From NCBI RefSeq assembly GCF_001598915.1, contig NZ_BDAP01000003.1, forward strand, positions 496,001 through 560,000: a stretch of DNA of 64,000 nt. The letters run 5' to 3'. Each line of letters starts with the position of its first letter. The first letter of the stretch is position 1. Shown here one piece after another: positions 29,305 through 38,426 of this stretch. The notes beneath the pieces were generated by a model. The model had not been told where the DNA came from. It saw only the letters and a list, made by a program, of their open reading frames with translations, and did not search any database. Source of the stretch: Williamsia muralis NBRC 105860 (GTDB lineage: Bacteria > Actinomycetota > Actinomycetes > Mycobacteriales > Mycobacteriaceae). The translations under genes and the position numbers were made by a program.

Positions 29305-30690
29305 GTGCTCTCACCCAAAGACGCAAGGCGTACGGTGATCGCCCCCAGTTGGTCTGACACCGCTCTGCGACAGCTCACTGTGGCGGCCAACCACGGCAAG
29401 TTGTGGATGACCATCGCGGTGGTGATGTCGCTGATCGGAAAACGACAGAGGCGGGCAGGTCTGCGCGGCCTCGGCTCACTTGCCGGCGCCAGCCTGGTGT
29501 CCAACACTGTTCTCAAGCCGCTGATCGGGCGGCGTAGGCCGACGTTGGACCCCGCCCATCCGCATCCGCTGGTTCGGATGCCGTGGACGTCGTCGTTTCC
29601 CAGCGGACACAGCGCTTCGGCCGCAGCGTTCGCCGTCGGCGCAGCACTCGAGCGCCCCCGGACCGCTGCCGTGCTGTTCCCGCTGGCAGCCGCGGTCGGG
29701 TACTCGCGTGTGCATGTCGGCGTCCACTACCCGAGTGACGTGATCGCCGGGGCGGCCATCGGTGGCGGTATCGCCCTGGCCGGTCAGCGTTTGTGGCCGG
29801 CGGTCCCCACCACAGCTGCGCAGACGGGTCCCGGGTCAGCTCCTGCGCTCCCGCGAGGTGCGGGACTGACCGTTGTCCTCAATTCGGAATCCGGGTCATC
29901 AGCCGGTGCCGACACTCGCATCCTCGCTCTCTTACCTGATGCGAAAATCGTCCACTGGGATCCCGATTACCCACTTGACGAACAGATTTCAGGCGACTCC
30001 CGGGCGCTGGGAGTGGCCGGGGGAGACGGAACGGCCGCCACCGTGGCGCAGATCGCCATCGACAGAGATCTCCCTCTCGCGGTGTTTCCGGCCGGCACCC
30101 TGAACCATTTTGCTCGCGCGCTGAGCCTCGAGACGTACGCCGATACCGCAAGGGCAGTGGTCGCCGGCTCGGCAGGCACTGTCGATGTCGGACGAATCAA
30201 TGGCTGCCTTTTCCTGAACACCGCGGGCCTGGGTGGATATCCGGAGATGGTGCGGCTTCGTGAGCGGTTGGAGCGCCGGATCGGCAAATGGCCCGCCGCC
30301 GCCGTGGCCTTGTTTCGGGCATTACGCGGCCACAAACCGCTTGATCTCGTCATCAACGGCAAGCGCCGTTCGGTCTGGGCGATCTTCATCGGCAACGGGG
30401 AATACCGACCCCGCGGACTCACCCCGTCGAATCGATCGAGCCTTGCCGACGGCGTCCTCGACGTCCAATACCTGCGAGCCGACCGCCGTCTCGGGCGGAC
30501 GACTGCCATCGCCGCATCGCTGTTCGGCACGGTCGAGCGGGCTCGGGTGCTCGGCGCGATCCAAGCCGATCATCTGGTGATCGAGTCCCACACGGGACCG
30601 ATCCTCACCGCCCACGACGGCGAGGTCACCGGACCGGTCGACCACATCGATCTGGACCTGGATCCGCTGGCGCTCACCGTCTACCGCTGA
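29305..30690 (+). CDS. PAP2 phosphatase fused to diacylglycerol kinase-like domain
   Basis: 461-residue fusion. Residues about 55-165 form a membrane PAP2 domain with the three phosphatase motifs KPLIGRRRP, PSGHS and SRVHVGVHYPSD. Residues about 190-461 form a DAGK/lipid-kinase catalytic domain with the nucleotide loop GVAGGDGTAATVA, FPAGTLNHFAR and NTAGLGGYPEMV. The pair could interconvert or recycle phosphorylated lipids such as undecaprenyl pyrophosphate, phosphatidate or diacylglycerol; actual substrates are unknown. GTG start at 29305; a short GC-rich inverted repeat (CGGACC...GGTCCG, 30705-30720) follows the stop. Confidence 0.9.
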   Translation: MLSPKDARRTVIAPSWSDTALRQLTVAANHGKLWMTIAVVMSLIGKRQRRAGLRGLGSLAGASLVSNTVLKPLIGRRRPTLDPAHPHPLVRMPWTSSFPSGHSASAAAFAVGAALERPRTAAVLFPLAAAVGYSRVHVGVHYPSDVIAGAAIGGGIALAGQRLWPAVPTTAAQTGPGSAPALPRGAGLTVVLNSESGSSAGADTRILALLPDAKIVHWDPDYPLDEQISGDSRALGVAGGDGTAATVAQIAIDRDLPLAVFPAGTLNHFARALSLETYADTARAVVAGSAGTVDVGRINGCLFLNTAGLGGYPEMVRLRERLERRIGKWPAAAVALFRALRGHKPLDLVINGKRRSVWAIFIGNGEYRPRGLTPSNRSSLADGVLDVQYLRADRRLGRTTAIAASLFGTVERARVLGAIQADHLVIESHTGPILTAHDGEVTGPVDHIDLDLDPLALTVYR

Positions 30691-30729
30691 CCGGGCTCGA
30701 CGTACGGACCCGACGGTCCGATCAGCCGT

Positions 30730-30900
30730 TCAGATGATCGTCGGACCCGGGGAAGGATCGGGATTCGGCGGCTGCGGCGAGGGAGACGGCACCGGGTCCG
30801 GCGTCGGAAGCGGGGGTTCTGGCGAAGGCACCGGGGGTGTGGGCGGCTCGGTCCCCGGTTCGGGAATCGGTCGGTCCGGGGCGGGAATCGGTTGTCCCAT
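30730..30900 (-). CDS. Proline-rich 56-residue protein
   Basis: Short open frame MGQPIPAPDRPIPEPGTEPP... of which nearly half the residues are proline, mostly as PxPxP steps mixed with Glu, Asp and Ser. The ATG at 30900 has a GAGGAG ribosome site seven bases upstream, which favours real translation; the frame runs back to 30942 without such support. No signal peptide or membrane segment. Similar tiny proline-rich proteins occur in actinobacteria, but I cannot name a family. It may instead be a composition artefact, so confidence is moderate. Confidence 0.5.
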   Translation of the reverse strand: MGQPIPAPDRPIPEPGTEPPTPPVPSPEPPLPTPDPVPSPSPQPPNPDPSPGPTII

Positions 30901-31050
30901 GGTCGGACTCCTCAGGGTTGTTCGATCAGGTCGGACGAACACAACGTTGCTTCGCCCGTTTGTCTCACCCTTCCATCAATACCAGCCCCGTCCATCGCCA
31001 TCGGGGTATGCACCATTCGGGGAACCGGTACGGTCCGATAGACATATCCC

Positions 31051-31440
31051 ATGGAGGTACTCAGCGGTCGAGTCATCGTGCAGCCGTCCGACCCCGAAGC
31101 GGCTGTCCGCTTCTACCGGGATCAGCTGGGTCTGGCAATCGCACGGGAGTACCCCGGCGGCGTCGTCTTTCACGCGGGTAGCGCCCTCATCGAAGTCGCG
31201 GCACACATGAGTGGAGGCGACAAACCGCCACCGGGCTGCGTCCTGTGGTTGCAGGTCCGCGACATCGCCGGCACGAGGTCGGAGTTGGAAGGTCGGGGCG
31301 TTGCGATCCTCCGCGAAGCGCGCACCGAGCCGTGGGGGCTGGTGGAGATGCACATCGCCGACCCGGACGGACTGAAGATCATCATCGTCGAGGTACCCGC
31401 AGACCACCCGTTGAGACGGGATACGCGCGCCGACAAATGA
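31051..31440 (+). CDS. VOC-superfamily (glyoxalase/dioxygenase-like) protein
   Basis: 129-residue single-domain protein with the two beta-alpha-beta-beta-beta modules of the vicinal oxygen chelate fold. Module 1 begins VIVQPSDPEAAVRFYRDQLGL, the usual family opening; module 2 has LWLQVRDIAGTRSELEGRGV and ends MHIADPDGLKIIIVEV, where the conserved Asp-Pro-Asp-Gly turn sits. The function (isomerase, dioxygenase or resistance protein) cannot be chosen from sequence. Sixty bases upstream of the molybdenum enzyme operon and on the same strand. Confidence 0.85.
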   Translation: MEVLSGRVIVQPSDPEAAVRFYRDQLGLAIAREYPGGVVFHAGSALIEVAAHMSGGDKPPPGCVLWLQVRDIAGTRSELEGRGVAILREARTEPWGLVEMHIADPDGLKIIIVEVPADHPLRRDTRADK

Positions 31441-31499
31441 GGTAGCCAGCACCATTAGAGAACTGTTTATGCCCAGTTGCGCGTGGGTAGACCACCCCA

Positions 31500-32075
31500 A
31501 TGGACGACCAGCCCTCATCGTGCCATCATTCCTCCGACACCTCGCTCGAAACGATCACCCTGAACGTCAACGGCCGCGATCTCGACGTGCAATGCGATTC
31601 GCGCTCAACACTTTTGGATGCACTACGCGACAACCTCTCCCTGACGGGCTCGAAGAAGGGTTGCGATCGTGGTCAATGCGGAGCCTGTACGGTTCTGATC
31701 GATGAGCGCCGGGTGGTGAGCTGCCTGATCTTTGCCGTGGCGGCACAGAACCGTCGCATCACCACCATTGAAGGCATCGCCGACCTCGAGTCCGGAAACG
31801 ATCTACAGCAGGCGTTTGTCGACCACGACGGCTTCCAGTGCGGCTACTGCACTCCCGGGCAGATCTGCTCGGCCGTCGGCATGCTCGACGAAGCCAAACG
31901 CGGGTGGCCCAGCGCGGTGACACCGACGTCCGGCGTGGGCGATGGCGTGCTCGACGACGACGAGATCCGCGAGCGGTTGAGCGGCAACATCTGCCGGTGT
32001 GGCGCCTACGTCAACATCCTGGCCGCTGTGCGCTCCGTCGCCGGAGACGTTGTCGCCGAACAGGACGCATCATGA
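31500..32075 (+). CDS. paoA: [2Fe-2S] subunit of xanthine dehydrogenase-family aldehyde oxidoreductase
   Basis: 191 residues with two [2Fe-2S] clusters. The plant-type cluster cysteines are in GCDRGQCGACTVLIDERRVVSC; the second helical cluster is FQCGYCTPGQICSA and GNICRCGAY. This small subunit carries electrons from the molybdenum centre to FAD. An acidic insertion between the helical-domain motifs (SGVGDGVLDDDEIRERL) is unremarkable. No twin-arginine signal was seen, so it is probably cytoplasmic, unlike E. coli PaoA. Stop overlaps the next start (ATGA). Confidence 0.92.
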   Translation: MDDQPSSCHHSSDTSLETITLNVNGRDLDVQCDSRSTLLDALRDNLSLTGSKKGCDRGQCGACTVLIDERRVVSCLIFAVAAQNRRITTIEGIADLESGNDLQQAFVDHDGFQCGYCTPGQICSAVGMLDEAKRGWPSAVTPTSGVGDGVLDDDEIRERLSGNICRCGAYVNILAAVRSVAGDVVAEQDAS

Positions 32076-33070
32076 GAACCTTCGAGTACACAGCGCCTCA
32101 GAACACAGATGAGGCGATGCTGCGTCTCGGGTCCGATCCCGGGGCACGAATACTCGCCGGTGGCACCAACCTCGTCGACCTCATGAAACTGGGTGTTGTC
32201 GCGCCGACCACCTTGGTCGACATCGGGGGACTCGCACTCGACGACGTGACCATCACCGAGACCGGAGCACTCCGTATCGGCGCCAACGTTCCCAACAGTG
32301 ATCTCGCTGCCCACCCGCTCGTACGGTCGCGGTATCCGGTGCTGTCGCAGGCGCTGCTGGCCGGCGCGTCGGGACAACTCCGCAACATGGCGACCACCGG
32401 GGGCAACCTGTTCCAGCGCACCCGGTGCCCCTATTTCATGGACCCGGGAAAGGCGTGTAACAAACGAGAACCGGGTACGGGCTGTTCGGCCGTCAACGGC
32501 CTCAACCGCGACATGGCGATCCTGGGTGCGTCCGACAAGTGCGTTGCGACGCATCCCTCGGACATGGCCGTGGCAATGGCGGTCCTGGAGCCGCATCTCG
32601 ATGTACTCGGTCCGGCCGGGCCGCGCTCGGTTCCCTTCGACGACCTCTACCGGCTGCCGGGCGAGCAGCCACAGCTGGACACGACCTTGGATCGAGACGA
32701 CCTGGTCACCTCGCTGACCATCCCGGACAACCCGGCCGCGCAATTCTCGACCTATCGCAAAGTCCGCGATCGCGCCTCGTTCGCGTTCGCGCTCGTGTCG
32801 GTTGCCGCAATTCTCGACGTCGAGGATGGGGTTGTCACCGACGTGCGGATCGCGCTGGGCGGAGTGGCGCACAAGCCCTGGCGCGCTCGGCGAGCGGAGG
32901 AGGAGCTGCGGGGGACGGCCGTCGGCCGCGCCGAGTTCGCCCGCGCTGTGGATTCCGAGCTCTCCGACGCGAAACCATTGTCTTCCAACGGCTTCAAGAT
33001 CCCGCTGGTGCGCGCTGTGGTGACCCAGGCCTTGATGGGTCTGGTCGATGAGCAGGAGGCATCGCGATGA
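32072..33070 (+). CDS. paoB: FAD-binding subunit of the molybdenum aldehyde oxidoreductase
   Basis: 332 residues, CO-dehydrogenase flavoprotein type. The FAD-binding stretches are ARILAGGTNLVDLMKLGV (near residue 28) and GQLRNMATTGGNLFQRTRCPYF (near 100). The region just after it has extra cysteines in RTRCPYF, KACNKREPGTGCSAVNG, the pattern that holds an additional [4Fe-4S] cluster in PaoB-type subunits. ATG at 32072 overlaps the paoA stop; its stop overlaps paoC. This cysteine loop is what separates the PaoABC type from plain xanthine dehydrogenases. Confidence 0.92.
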   Translation: MRTFEYTAPQNTDEAMLRLGSDPGARILAGGTNLVDLMKLGVVAPTTLVDIGGLALDDVTITETGALRIGANVPNSDLAAHPLVRSRYPVLSQALLAGASGQLRNMATTGGNLFQRTRCPYFMDPGKACNKREPGTGCSAVNGLNRDMAILGASDKCVATHPSDMAVAMAVLEPHLDVLGPAGPRSVPFDDLYRLPGEQPQLDTTLDRDDLVTSLTIPDNPAAQFSTYRKVRDRASFAFALVSVAAILDVEDGVVTDVRIALGGVAHKPWRARRAEEELRGTAVGRAEFARAVDSELSDAKPLSSNGFKIPLVRAVVTQALMGLVDEQEASR

Positions 33071-35178
33071 CCTCACTCGGAACCGCGCACGCTCGGATAG
33101 AAGCCCAGGACAAGGTGGGGGGCACGGCGCACTACACCGCCGACCGCGTGCCACCTGGTCAGCAGGTCGTCCACTGCGTGCACGTCGGCGCGCAGATCAA
33201 CCTCGGCCGGGTGACAGGCGTGGACGATGGCGCCGCCATGCAGATGCCGGGGGTGTTGGGCGTGATGTGGCATGGGAACGCTCCGCGGCTGGGTGAATCG
33301 GAGGACGCCGAGCTCCATGTACTGCAGGGACCGGACGTGCACTACCGAGGGCAGATCGTGGCGGCAGTCATCGCGATTTCCGTCGAGCAGGCGCGCGCTG
33401 CCGCCGAGTCGCTCGACATCGACTACGAGCAGGCCGAGGGTTTCGACAACGTCCTGCACGCCACCCACCCGGCGCGGTACACACCCGAAGAGGTCAATGC
33501 GGGATTCCCTGCCGAGGCACGCCGCGGGGATCCCGAGGGAGCCATCGCAAAAGCCGACCATGTGGTCGACAACTGGTACTCCACCCCCGCGATGCACAAC
33601 GCACCGATGGAGCCGCACGCCACCATTGCGAGCTGGGAACAGACCGACGACGGAGAGACCCTGACCGTCTGGGACTCGACGCAGGCGCCTTCGGGTGTGC
33701 AGGGCGACCTGGCGACCCTGTTCGATGTCGAGTCCGACAACGTCCGCGTCGTCGCCGAGCATGTCGGGGGAGGGTTCGGCGGCAAGGGGAGCACCAGGCC
33801 CAACGCCGTTCTCGCTGCCATGGCCGCCAGGTTCGTCGGCCGGCCGGTCCGGGTTGTGCTTCCCCGATCGGCGACGTTTGCCTTCGTCGGCTACCGGACG
33901 CCCACGTTCTCCCGGGTCGCACTCGGCGCCGATGGGGAAGGCAACCTCGAGGTCGTCGTTCATGACAGCGTGCAGCAGACATCGAAGATCGTCGAGTTCG
34001 TCGAACAGACCGCCGAGGCTACGCGCCACATCTACGACACCGAGCACATCAAGACCACCCACGAAGTGGCAGCACTGGACGTGTCGACCCCGCGGTGGAT
34101 GCGCGCACCCGGCGAATCCCCCGGTATCTACGCGCTCGAGTCGGCGGTGGACGAACTCGCTCATGAACTGGGGCTCGACCCGATCGACCTGCGCACCCGC
34201 AACGAACCCGACGTCGATCCGGCGACGGGGACCGCTTTCAGTTCCCGGAACGTGGTGTCGGTGTTACGACAAGGCGCGGACCAATTCGGCTGGGAGCTGC
34301 GTGATCCCACACCCGGCAGCATTCGGCGGGGACGCACACTGGTGGGGATGGGTGTGGCACTGGCGTCATATCCGACGATGACCTCGCCGAGTACGGCACT
34401 GGCGGTCGCTCAACCTGATGGCAGTTTCGACGTGTCAGTGGCCGCGTCGGACATCGGGACCGGCGCTCGCACCGTGCTGACCCAGATCGCTGCAGACGCA
34501 CTCCAAGTGCAGGCGGACAGGGTGCGACTTCACCTGGGGGACAGTGCACTCCCGAAGGCGCCGGGCGCCGGCGGGTCGGCGGGCACGTCGTCATGGGGAT
34601 TCGCTGTCCACAAGGCGTGTGAAGGCCTGCGCGACAACATCGGGAGCGGGCCGGTCGACCGCCCCGTCGAGCACTTCGCCGACACCACCGCCGACGTCGA
34701 AGCCGCCTCGGATCTCCATCGTGAAGCGTTCGGTGCGCACTTCGCGGAGGTCGCGGTCGACGTGGACACCGGCGAGGTGACGGTTGATCGCATGCTCGGC
34801 GTGTTCGCGGTCGGCAAGGTCCTGAACCCACGTCTGGCCCGCTCCCAACTCATCGGCGGAATGACCTTCGGCCTGGGGATGGCTCTGATGGAAGAAGGAC
34901 ATCCGGACGCGCAATACGGCGGATTCGGGAACGAGAACCTCGCGGACTACCACGTGCCGTCGCACGCAGATGTGCGAGACATCGAGGCCGTCTGGATCGA
35001 GGAGGTGGACGACAACATCAATCCCATGGGCAGCAAGGGCATCGGCGAGATCGGCAACGTCGGTTCGGCGGCCGCCATCGCCAACGCCGTCTTCAATGCA
35101 ACAGGGGTACGCGTGCGGGACCTGCCCGTGCGCCCGGACAAGATTGTGGAGCAACTTGACCCGCGATACCGCGACTGA
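33067..35178 (+). CDS. paoC: Molybdopterin-binding catalytic subunit of aldehyde oxidoreductase
   Basis: 703 residues. The molybdenum subunit with the N-terminal ALD_xan_dh domain (HARIEAQDKVGGTAHYTAD), cofactor loops EHVGGGFGGKGS and GAGGSAGTSSWGF, and the catalytic glutamate in NPMGSKGIGEIGNVGSAA near the C-terminus. The family oxidises aromatic or aliphatic aldehydes to acids, probably with the cytosine dinucleotide form of the molybdenum cofactor. No cofactor-insertion chaperone (PaoD/XdhC type) is in the window. The exact substrate is unknown; the symbol rests on the subunit set. Confidence 0.92.
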   Translation: MTSLGTAHARIEAQDKVGGTAHYTADRVPPGQQVVHCVHVGAQINLGRVTGVDDGAAMQMPGVLGVMWHGNAPRLGESEDAELHVLQGPDVHYRGQIVAAVIAISVEQARAAAESLDIDYEQAEGFDNVLHATHPARYTPEEVNAGFPAEARRGDPEGAIAKADHVVDNWYSTPAMHNAPMEPHATIASWEQTDDGETLTVWDSTQAPSGVQGDLATLFDVESDNVRVVAEHVGGGFGGKGSTRPNAVLAAMAARFVGRPVRVVLPRSATFAFVGYRTPTFSRVALGADGEGNLEVVVHDSVQQTSKIVEFVEQTAEATRHIYDTEHIKTTHEVAALDVSTPRWMRAPGESPGIYALESAVDELAHELGLDPIDLRTRNEPDVDPATGTAFSSRNVVSVLRQGADQFGWELRDPTPGSIRRGRTLVGMGVALASYPTMTSPSTALAVAQPDGSFDVSVAASDIGTGARTVLTQIAADALQVQADRVRLHLGDSALPKAPGAGGSAGTSSWGFAVHKACEGLRDNIGSGPVDRPVEHFADTTADVEAASDLHREAFGAHFAEVAVDVDTGEVTVDRMLGVFAVGKVLNPRLARSQLIGGMTFGLGMALMEEGHPDAQYGGFGNENLADYHVPSHADVRDIEAVWIEEVDDNINPMGSKGIGEIGNVGSAAAIANAVFNATGVRVRDLPVRPDKIVEQLDPRYRD

Positions 35179-35227
35179 AGCGAACACCGTCGGCAGCGAC
35201 CAGGACACGACTGCTGAGGGCACCCCG

Positions 35228-37390
35228 GTGGGCGAGCGGGGACCTGTGAAACCTGGCAGCATCGGCGCGGTGGGTTACGCCGAGCAGTTGAGAACTCTGG
35301 CCGATCGCTGTGGCGTTGCCACGTCGTATGAGGGCTGGGACAAAGAACGCCGCGACGTCAGCGACGACACACTGCGGCATATCCTGACCGCCCTGGGTGT
35401 GGCGTCGGGCACGGAGAGCGAGATCCGTCGATCCCTTAAGGATCTCGATGAAGCACCGTGGCGTCAGATCCTGCCGCCTGTGGTCGTCATGGTCGAAGAC
35501 GAGGTTGTCCCTGTTCCCGTCCACGTGCCCCACGGAGACCCGGTCTCGGTGTGGGTGGTCACCGAGGATGGCGAGCGACTCGACGCTCCACAGCTGGACA
35601 TCTGGGTGGATCCGAGGGAAATCGACGGCGAAATGATCGGCCGCGCAACGTTTGCCGTGCCGAATGGGTTGCCGACCGGGTGGCACACCCTGCACGCAGA
35701 GGTGGGCACCGGCACGCTGGCGCAGACCACGCTCGCGGTGACGCCCAAGCGTCTGACAACGGCCGAGAAGCTGGGACCCCAGCAACGGTGGGGCCTGACG
35801 ACGCAGCTGTACTCGGTGCGGTCCGAACGGTCGTGGGGAATCGGGGATCTGTCCGATTTGGCCGACATCGCTTACATCGCAGGTTCTGTGCACGGCGCGG
35901 ACTTCGTCTTGGCCAATCCACTGCACGCTGCACAACCGCAGCCCCCGCTCGAGACGTCCCCGTATCTGCCGACAACCCGGCGGTTCGTCAATCCCATCTA
36001 CATCAGGGTGGAGGACATCCAGGAAGCAGCGCGCCTCCCCGATGCCGAGTATCAAGCCATGCGGCAGTTCGCCGACAAGTACTCACGGTGGAACCGAGAC
36101 GCCGGCAAGATCCGCCGCAATTCTGTGTACCGATCCAAACTCGAAGTGCTGGAGACCATTCACGCAGTGCCGCTGAGCCCGCGCAGACGTGGCGAGTTCG
36201 ACCGCTACCTCGAGGAGGAAGGCGAAGGCCTCCTCGGTTTCGCCACATGGTGCGCGCTCATCGAGAAATACGGTGCCGACAGTCCGAAATGGCGTAAGTC
36301 GCTGAGGGATCCGGCACGGGTTGCCGAGCTCCGCGAAAAACTGACCGACCGGATATCCTTCTACAGTTGGCTGCAATGGATCTGTGACGAGCAACTCGCC
36401 ACCGCACAGACAACGGCGGTAGCGGCCGGTATGGACATCGGCATCATCCACGACCTCGCGGTGGGAGTTCAGCACGGCGGCGCCGACGTCTGGGCACTCG
36501 GAGACGCTCTGACGCCTCGTGTGTCGGTTGGCGCCCCGCCTGACGCGTTCAATCAGCAGGGCCAGCTGTGGAACCAACCGCCTTGGCACCCATGGAAGTT
36601 GGCGGAACAAGGCTACCTCCCGTTCCGCGACATGCTCCGAACAGTCCTGCGACGTGCCGGGGGTTTGCGCATCGACCACATCCTGGGTTTGTTCCGGCTG
36701 TGGTGGATTCCCGAAGGCGAGTCGCCGGCAGCAGGTGCGTACGTGCACTACGACTACGAGGCCCTCATCGGAGTTCTCGTTCTCGAAGCCGAACGGGCCG
36801 GAGCGGTGGTGATCGGCGAAGATCTCGGTGTGTTCGAACCGATTGTGCAGGACTACCTGAGTGAGCGTGGCGTCCTCGGCACATCCATTCTCTGGTTCGA
36901 ACACGGTCCGGATGCACCCGTTCCCCCTGAGGAGTACCGGCGTCTGTGCCTGACCTCGGTCACCACGCACGACCTGCCGCCGACCGCTGGATATCTCGCA
37001 GCAGAACACATCAGGCTGCGGTCCGAACTCGGCCTGCTGGAACAGGACGAGGCGACCGAGCGAGCAAACGATGCCCGCGACCGTGAGGCCATCCTCGACG
37101 TCGCCAGAGAGCGGGGGTTGCTGCCAACCGATGCAGATGAGGAGCAGACGGTGGCTGCCCTGCACTCGCTCATCACACGCAGCCCGTCTCTGCTGCTCGG
37201 TGTCGCACTCACCGATGCGGTCGGTGAGCGACGCATCCAGAACCAGCCGGGCACCGACTCGAGCCAGTACGCGAACTGGTCGGTTCCGCTGGCCGACGGG
37301 GACGGCAAGGCGGTGCTGGTGGATGACTTGGCAGAGCACCCGCGTTTCACCCGTCTCGTGCGGTCCCTGCGCCACACTGCCGCCGACTGA
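35228..37390 (+). CDS. malQ: 4-alpha-glucanotransferase
   Basis: Disproportionates alpha-1,4-glucans (GH77) in maltodextrin/glycogen metabolism. 720 residues from the GTG at 35228, which follows GAGGG by seven bases; a GTG at 35246 is an alternative and the frame is open further upstream inside paoC. The catalytic residues are in GGLRIDHILGLFRLWW (nucleophile Asp), VVIGEDLGVFEP (acid/base Glu) and SVTTHDLPPTAGY. The first 160 residues are the N-terminal extension found in actinobacterial MalQ. No metabolic link with the neighbouring aldehyde oxidoreductase is apparent. Confidence 0.95.
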   Translation: MGERGPVKPGSIGAVGYAEQLRTLADRCGVATSYEGWDKERRDVSDDTLRHILTALGVASGTESEIRRSLKDLDEAPWRQILPPVVVMVEDEVVPVPVHVPHGDPVSVWVVTEDGERLDAPQLDIWVDPREIDGEMIGRATFAVPNGLPTGWHTLHAEVGTGTLAQTTLAVTPKRLTTAEKLGPQQRWGLTTQLYSVRSERSWGIGDLSDLADIAYIAGSVHGADFVLANPLHAAQPQPPLETSPYLPTTRRFVNPIYIRVEDIQEAARLPDAEYQAMRQFADKYSRWNRDAGKIRRNSVYRSKLEVLETIHAVPLSPRRRGEFDRYLEEEGEGLLGFATWCALIEKYGADSPKWRKSLRDPARVAELREKLTDRISFYSWLQWICDEQLATAQTTAVAAGMDIGIIHDLAVGVQHGGADVWALGDALTPRVSVGAPPDAFNQQGQLWNQPPWHPWKLAEQGYLPFRDMLRTVLRRAGGLRIDHILGLFRLWWIPEGESPAAGAYVHYDYEALIGVLVLEAERAGAVVIGEDLGVFEPIVQDYLSERGVLGTSILWFEHGPDAPVPPEEYRRLCLTSVTTHDLPPTAGYLAAEHIRLRSELGLLEQDEATERANDARDREAILDVARERGLLPTDADEEQTVAALHSLITRSPSLLLGVALTDAVGERRIQNQPGTDSSQYANWSVPLADGDGKAVLVDDLAEHPRFTRLVRSLRHTAAD

Positions 37391-37397
37391 ACAGGCG

Positions 37398-37427
37398 CCG
37401 GCCACCGACTCGTCGGTCGGTGGCCGG
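37398..37427. terminator. Hairpin between malQ and the hemerythrin gene
   Basis: Perfect 12-base inverted repeat CCGGCCACCGAC / GTCGGTGGCCGG with loop TCGTCG, seven bases after the malQ stop and 13 before the stop of the convergent hemerythrin gene. Suited to end both transcripts. Confidence 0.8.
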
Positions 37428-37440
37428 AGCCGTTGGCGCG

Positions 37441-37941
37441 TTACTTGATGACGGCGTCGATCGTCTTCTTGAGAGCCGAAGGCTGCGCCGGACTACGCGG
37501 TGCCTTCTTCTTGAGCTCGAGCAGATGCTCGCCCAGCTCCTGGAGTTCCTTGCGCCCCAATGCCTCTCGGACCTTGGGAAACCACTCTGATTCCTCTTCG
37601 TCGATGTGGTGCTCGACGTTCTCGATCAGTACGGTTGTCTTGGCATCGAACCGCTCGCTGTCGGGGCTCAGGGCGGCGAGTTCCATCACCAACACGTCCG
37701 CGACGTGGTGCTCCTCGTAGGACTCGAGGATGTCGTCTTCGACATCAGGCACGCGCTTGCGCACATCGGAGTACATGCCCTCGTTCTCGATGTACGTGTG
37801 AACGGTGAGGGCCTCGATGATCTTGTTGACGATGTCGCCCTTCTTCTTTGTCGCGCCCTCACCGGCAGCGCGGAATTCTCGGAAGAGCTTCTTGATGTCT
37901 TTGTGGTCCTGCTTGAGAATGACGATCGCATCTGTGGACAT
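37441..37941 (-). CDS. Hemerythrin HHE-domain protein
   Basis: 166 residues from the ATG at 37941, preceded by GGAG; the frame is open to 37980. A four-helix hemerythrin-like domain fills residues 1-125, with candidate di-iron ligands in LKQDHKDIKKLF, VHTYIENEGMY, YEEHHVADVLVMEL and VEHHIDEEESEWFPKV. Proteins of this type bind oxygen, nitric oxide or iron and are part of general stress responses in actinobacteria. The C-terminus is lysine-rich (LKKKAPRSPAQPSALKKTID), which might aid DNA or membrane contact (inference). Confidence 0.88.
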   Translation of the reverse strand: MSTDAIVILKQDHKDIKKLFREFRAAGEGATKKKGDIVNKIIEALTVHTYIENEGMYSDVRKRVPDVEDDILESYEEHHVADVLVMELAALSPDSERFDAKTTVLIENVEHHIDEEESEWFPKVREALGRKELQELGEHLLELKKKAPRSPAQPSALKKTIDAVIK

Positions 37942-38242
37942 GATCACTCCAGTTGTTGGTCGACGTGGCACGCCGTCCACGGGGCTGCGTGAACGACGTA
38001 TCGATGAGCGCCCGAAAGCGCTTACTGCACTGGGTCTGCCACGGCACAGCCGAGTCTTCTTCCCGGTGTCCGCCGCCTGAGCTTAGCCGTCGCCGGGCAC
38101 CGTTTGAGTGGTCTTCGCGATCACCCACCCGGCCAATCCACGCGGACGGAACAGGGCACTGCCCAAGCGCGGCAACAGCAATCGTGGCGGTTGTAGCGGA
38201 TGTCAGCCACTCGGCTTCCTGGACCCGCCGCGCGTATGAGGG
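37942..38242. other. Intergenic stretch, about 300 bases
   Basis: Upstream region of the hemerythrin gene. I searched both strands for a SigF-type pair (GTTT and GGGTAT), long palindromes and short genes with ribosome sites and found nothing convincing. It should hold the hemerythrin promoter. Confidence 0.5.
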
Positions 38243-38398
38243 TCAGTCGTCGTTGTCTTCGCCGTCGCGATGGACCAGTTCGGGAGTCACCTCGCGCGTT
38301 GCCATGCCGCCCGAGCCACCCTCGTCGACAGGCCCGGGTCGTCCACCCTTGGGCTCCTCGACTTTGCTTTCTTCCGGCTTCTTCTTGTTGTCGGTCAT
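38243..38398 (-). CDS. Small charged protein of 51 residues downstream of the ANTAR gene
   Basis: Too short for usual gene tables but well supported: ATG at 38398, AGGA seven bases upstream, uninterrupted to TGA. The product starts MTDNKKKPEESKVEEPKGG and ends LVHRDGEDNDD: a Lys/Glu-rich head, a Gly-rich middle and an acidic tail, very likely disordered. It starts 28 bases after the stop of the GAF-ANTAR gene on the same strand, so it shares that transcript. No family recognised; a small stress-related protein is a guess. Confidence 0.6.
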   Translation of the reverse strand: MTDNKKKPEESKVEEPKGGRPGPVDEGGSGGMATREVTPELVHRDGEDNDD

Positions 38399-38426
38399 TG
38401 TTCGATCCTATGTGTGGGCGTCGGCT

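Noticed and set aside
36083-37405. 440-residue minus-strand frame opposite malQ
   Set aside because: Runs through the malQ terminator and lacks a start signal; malQ motifs are unambiguous.
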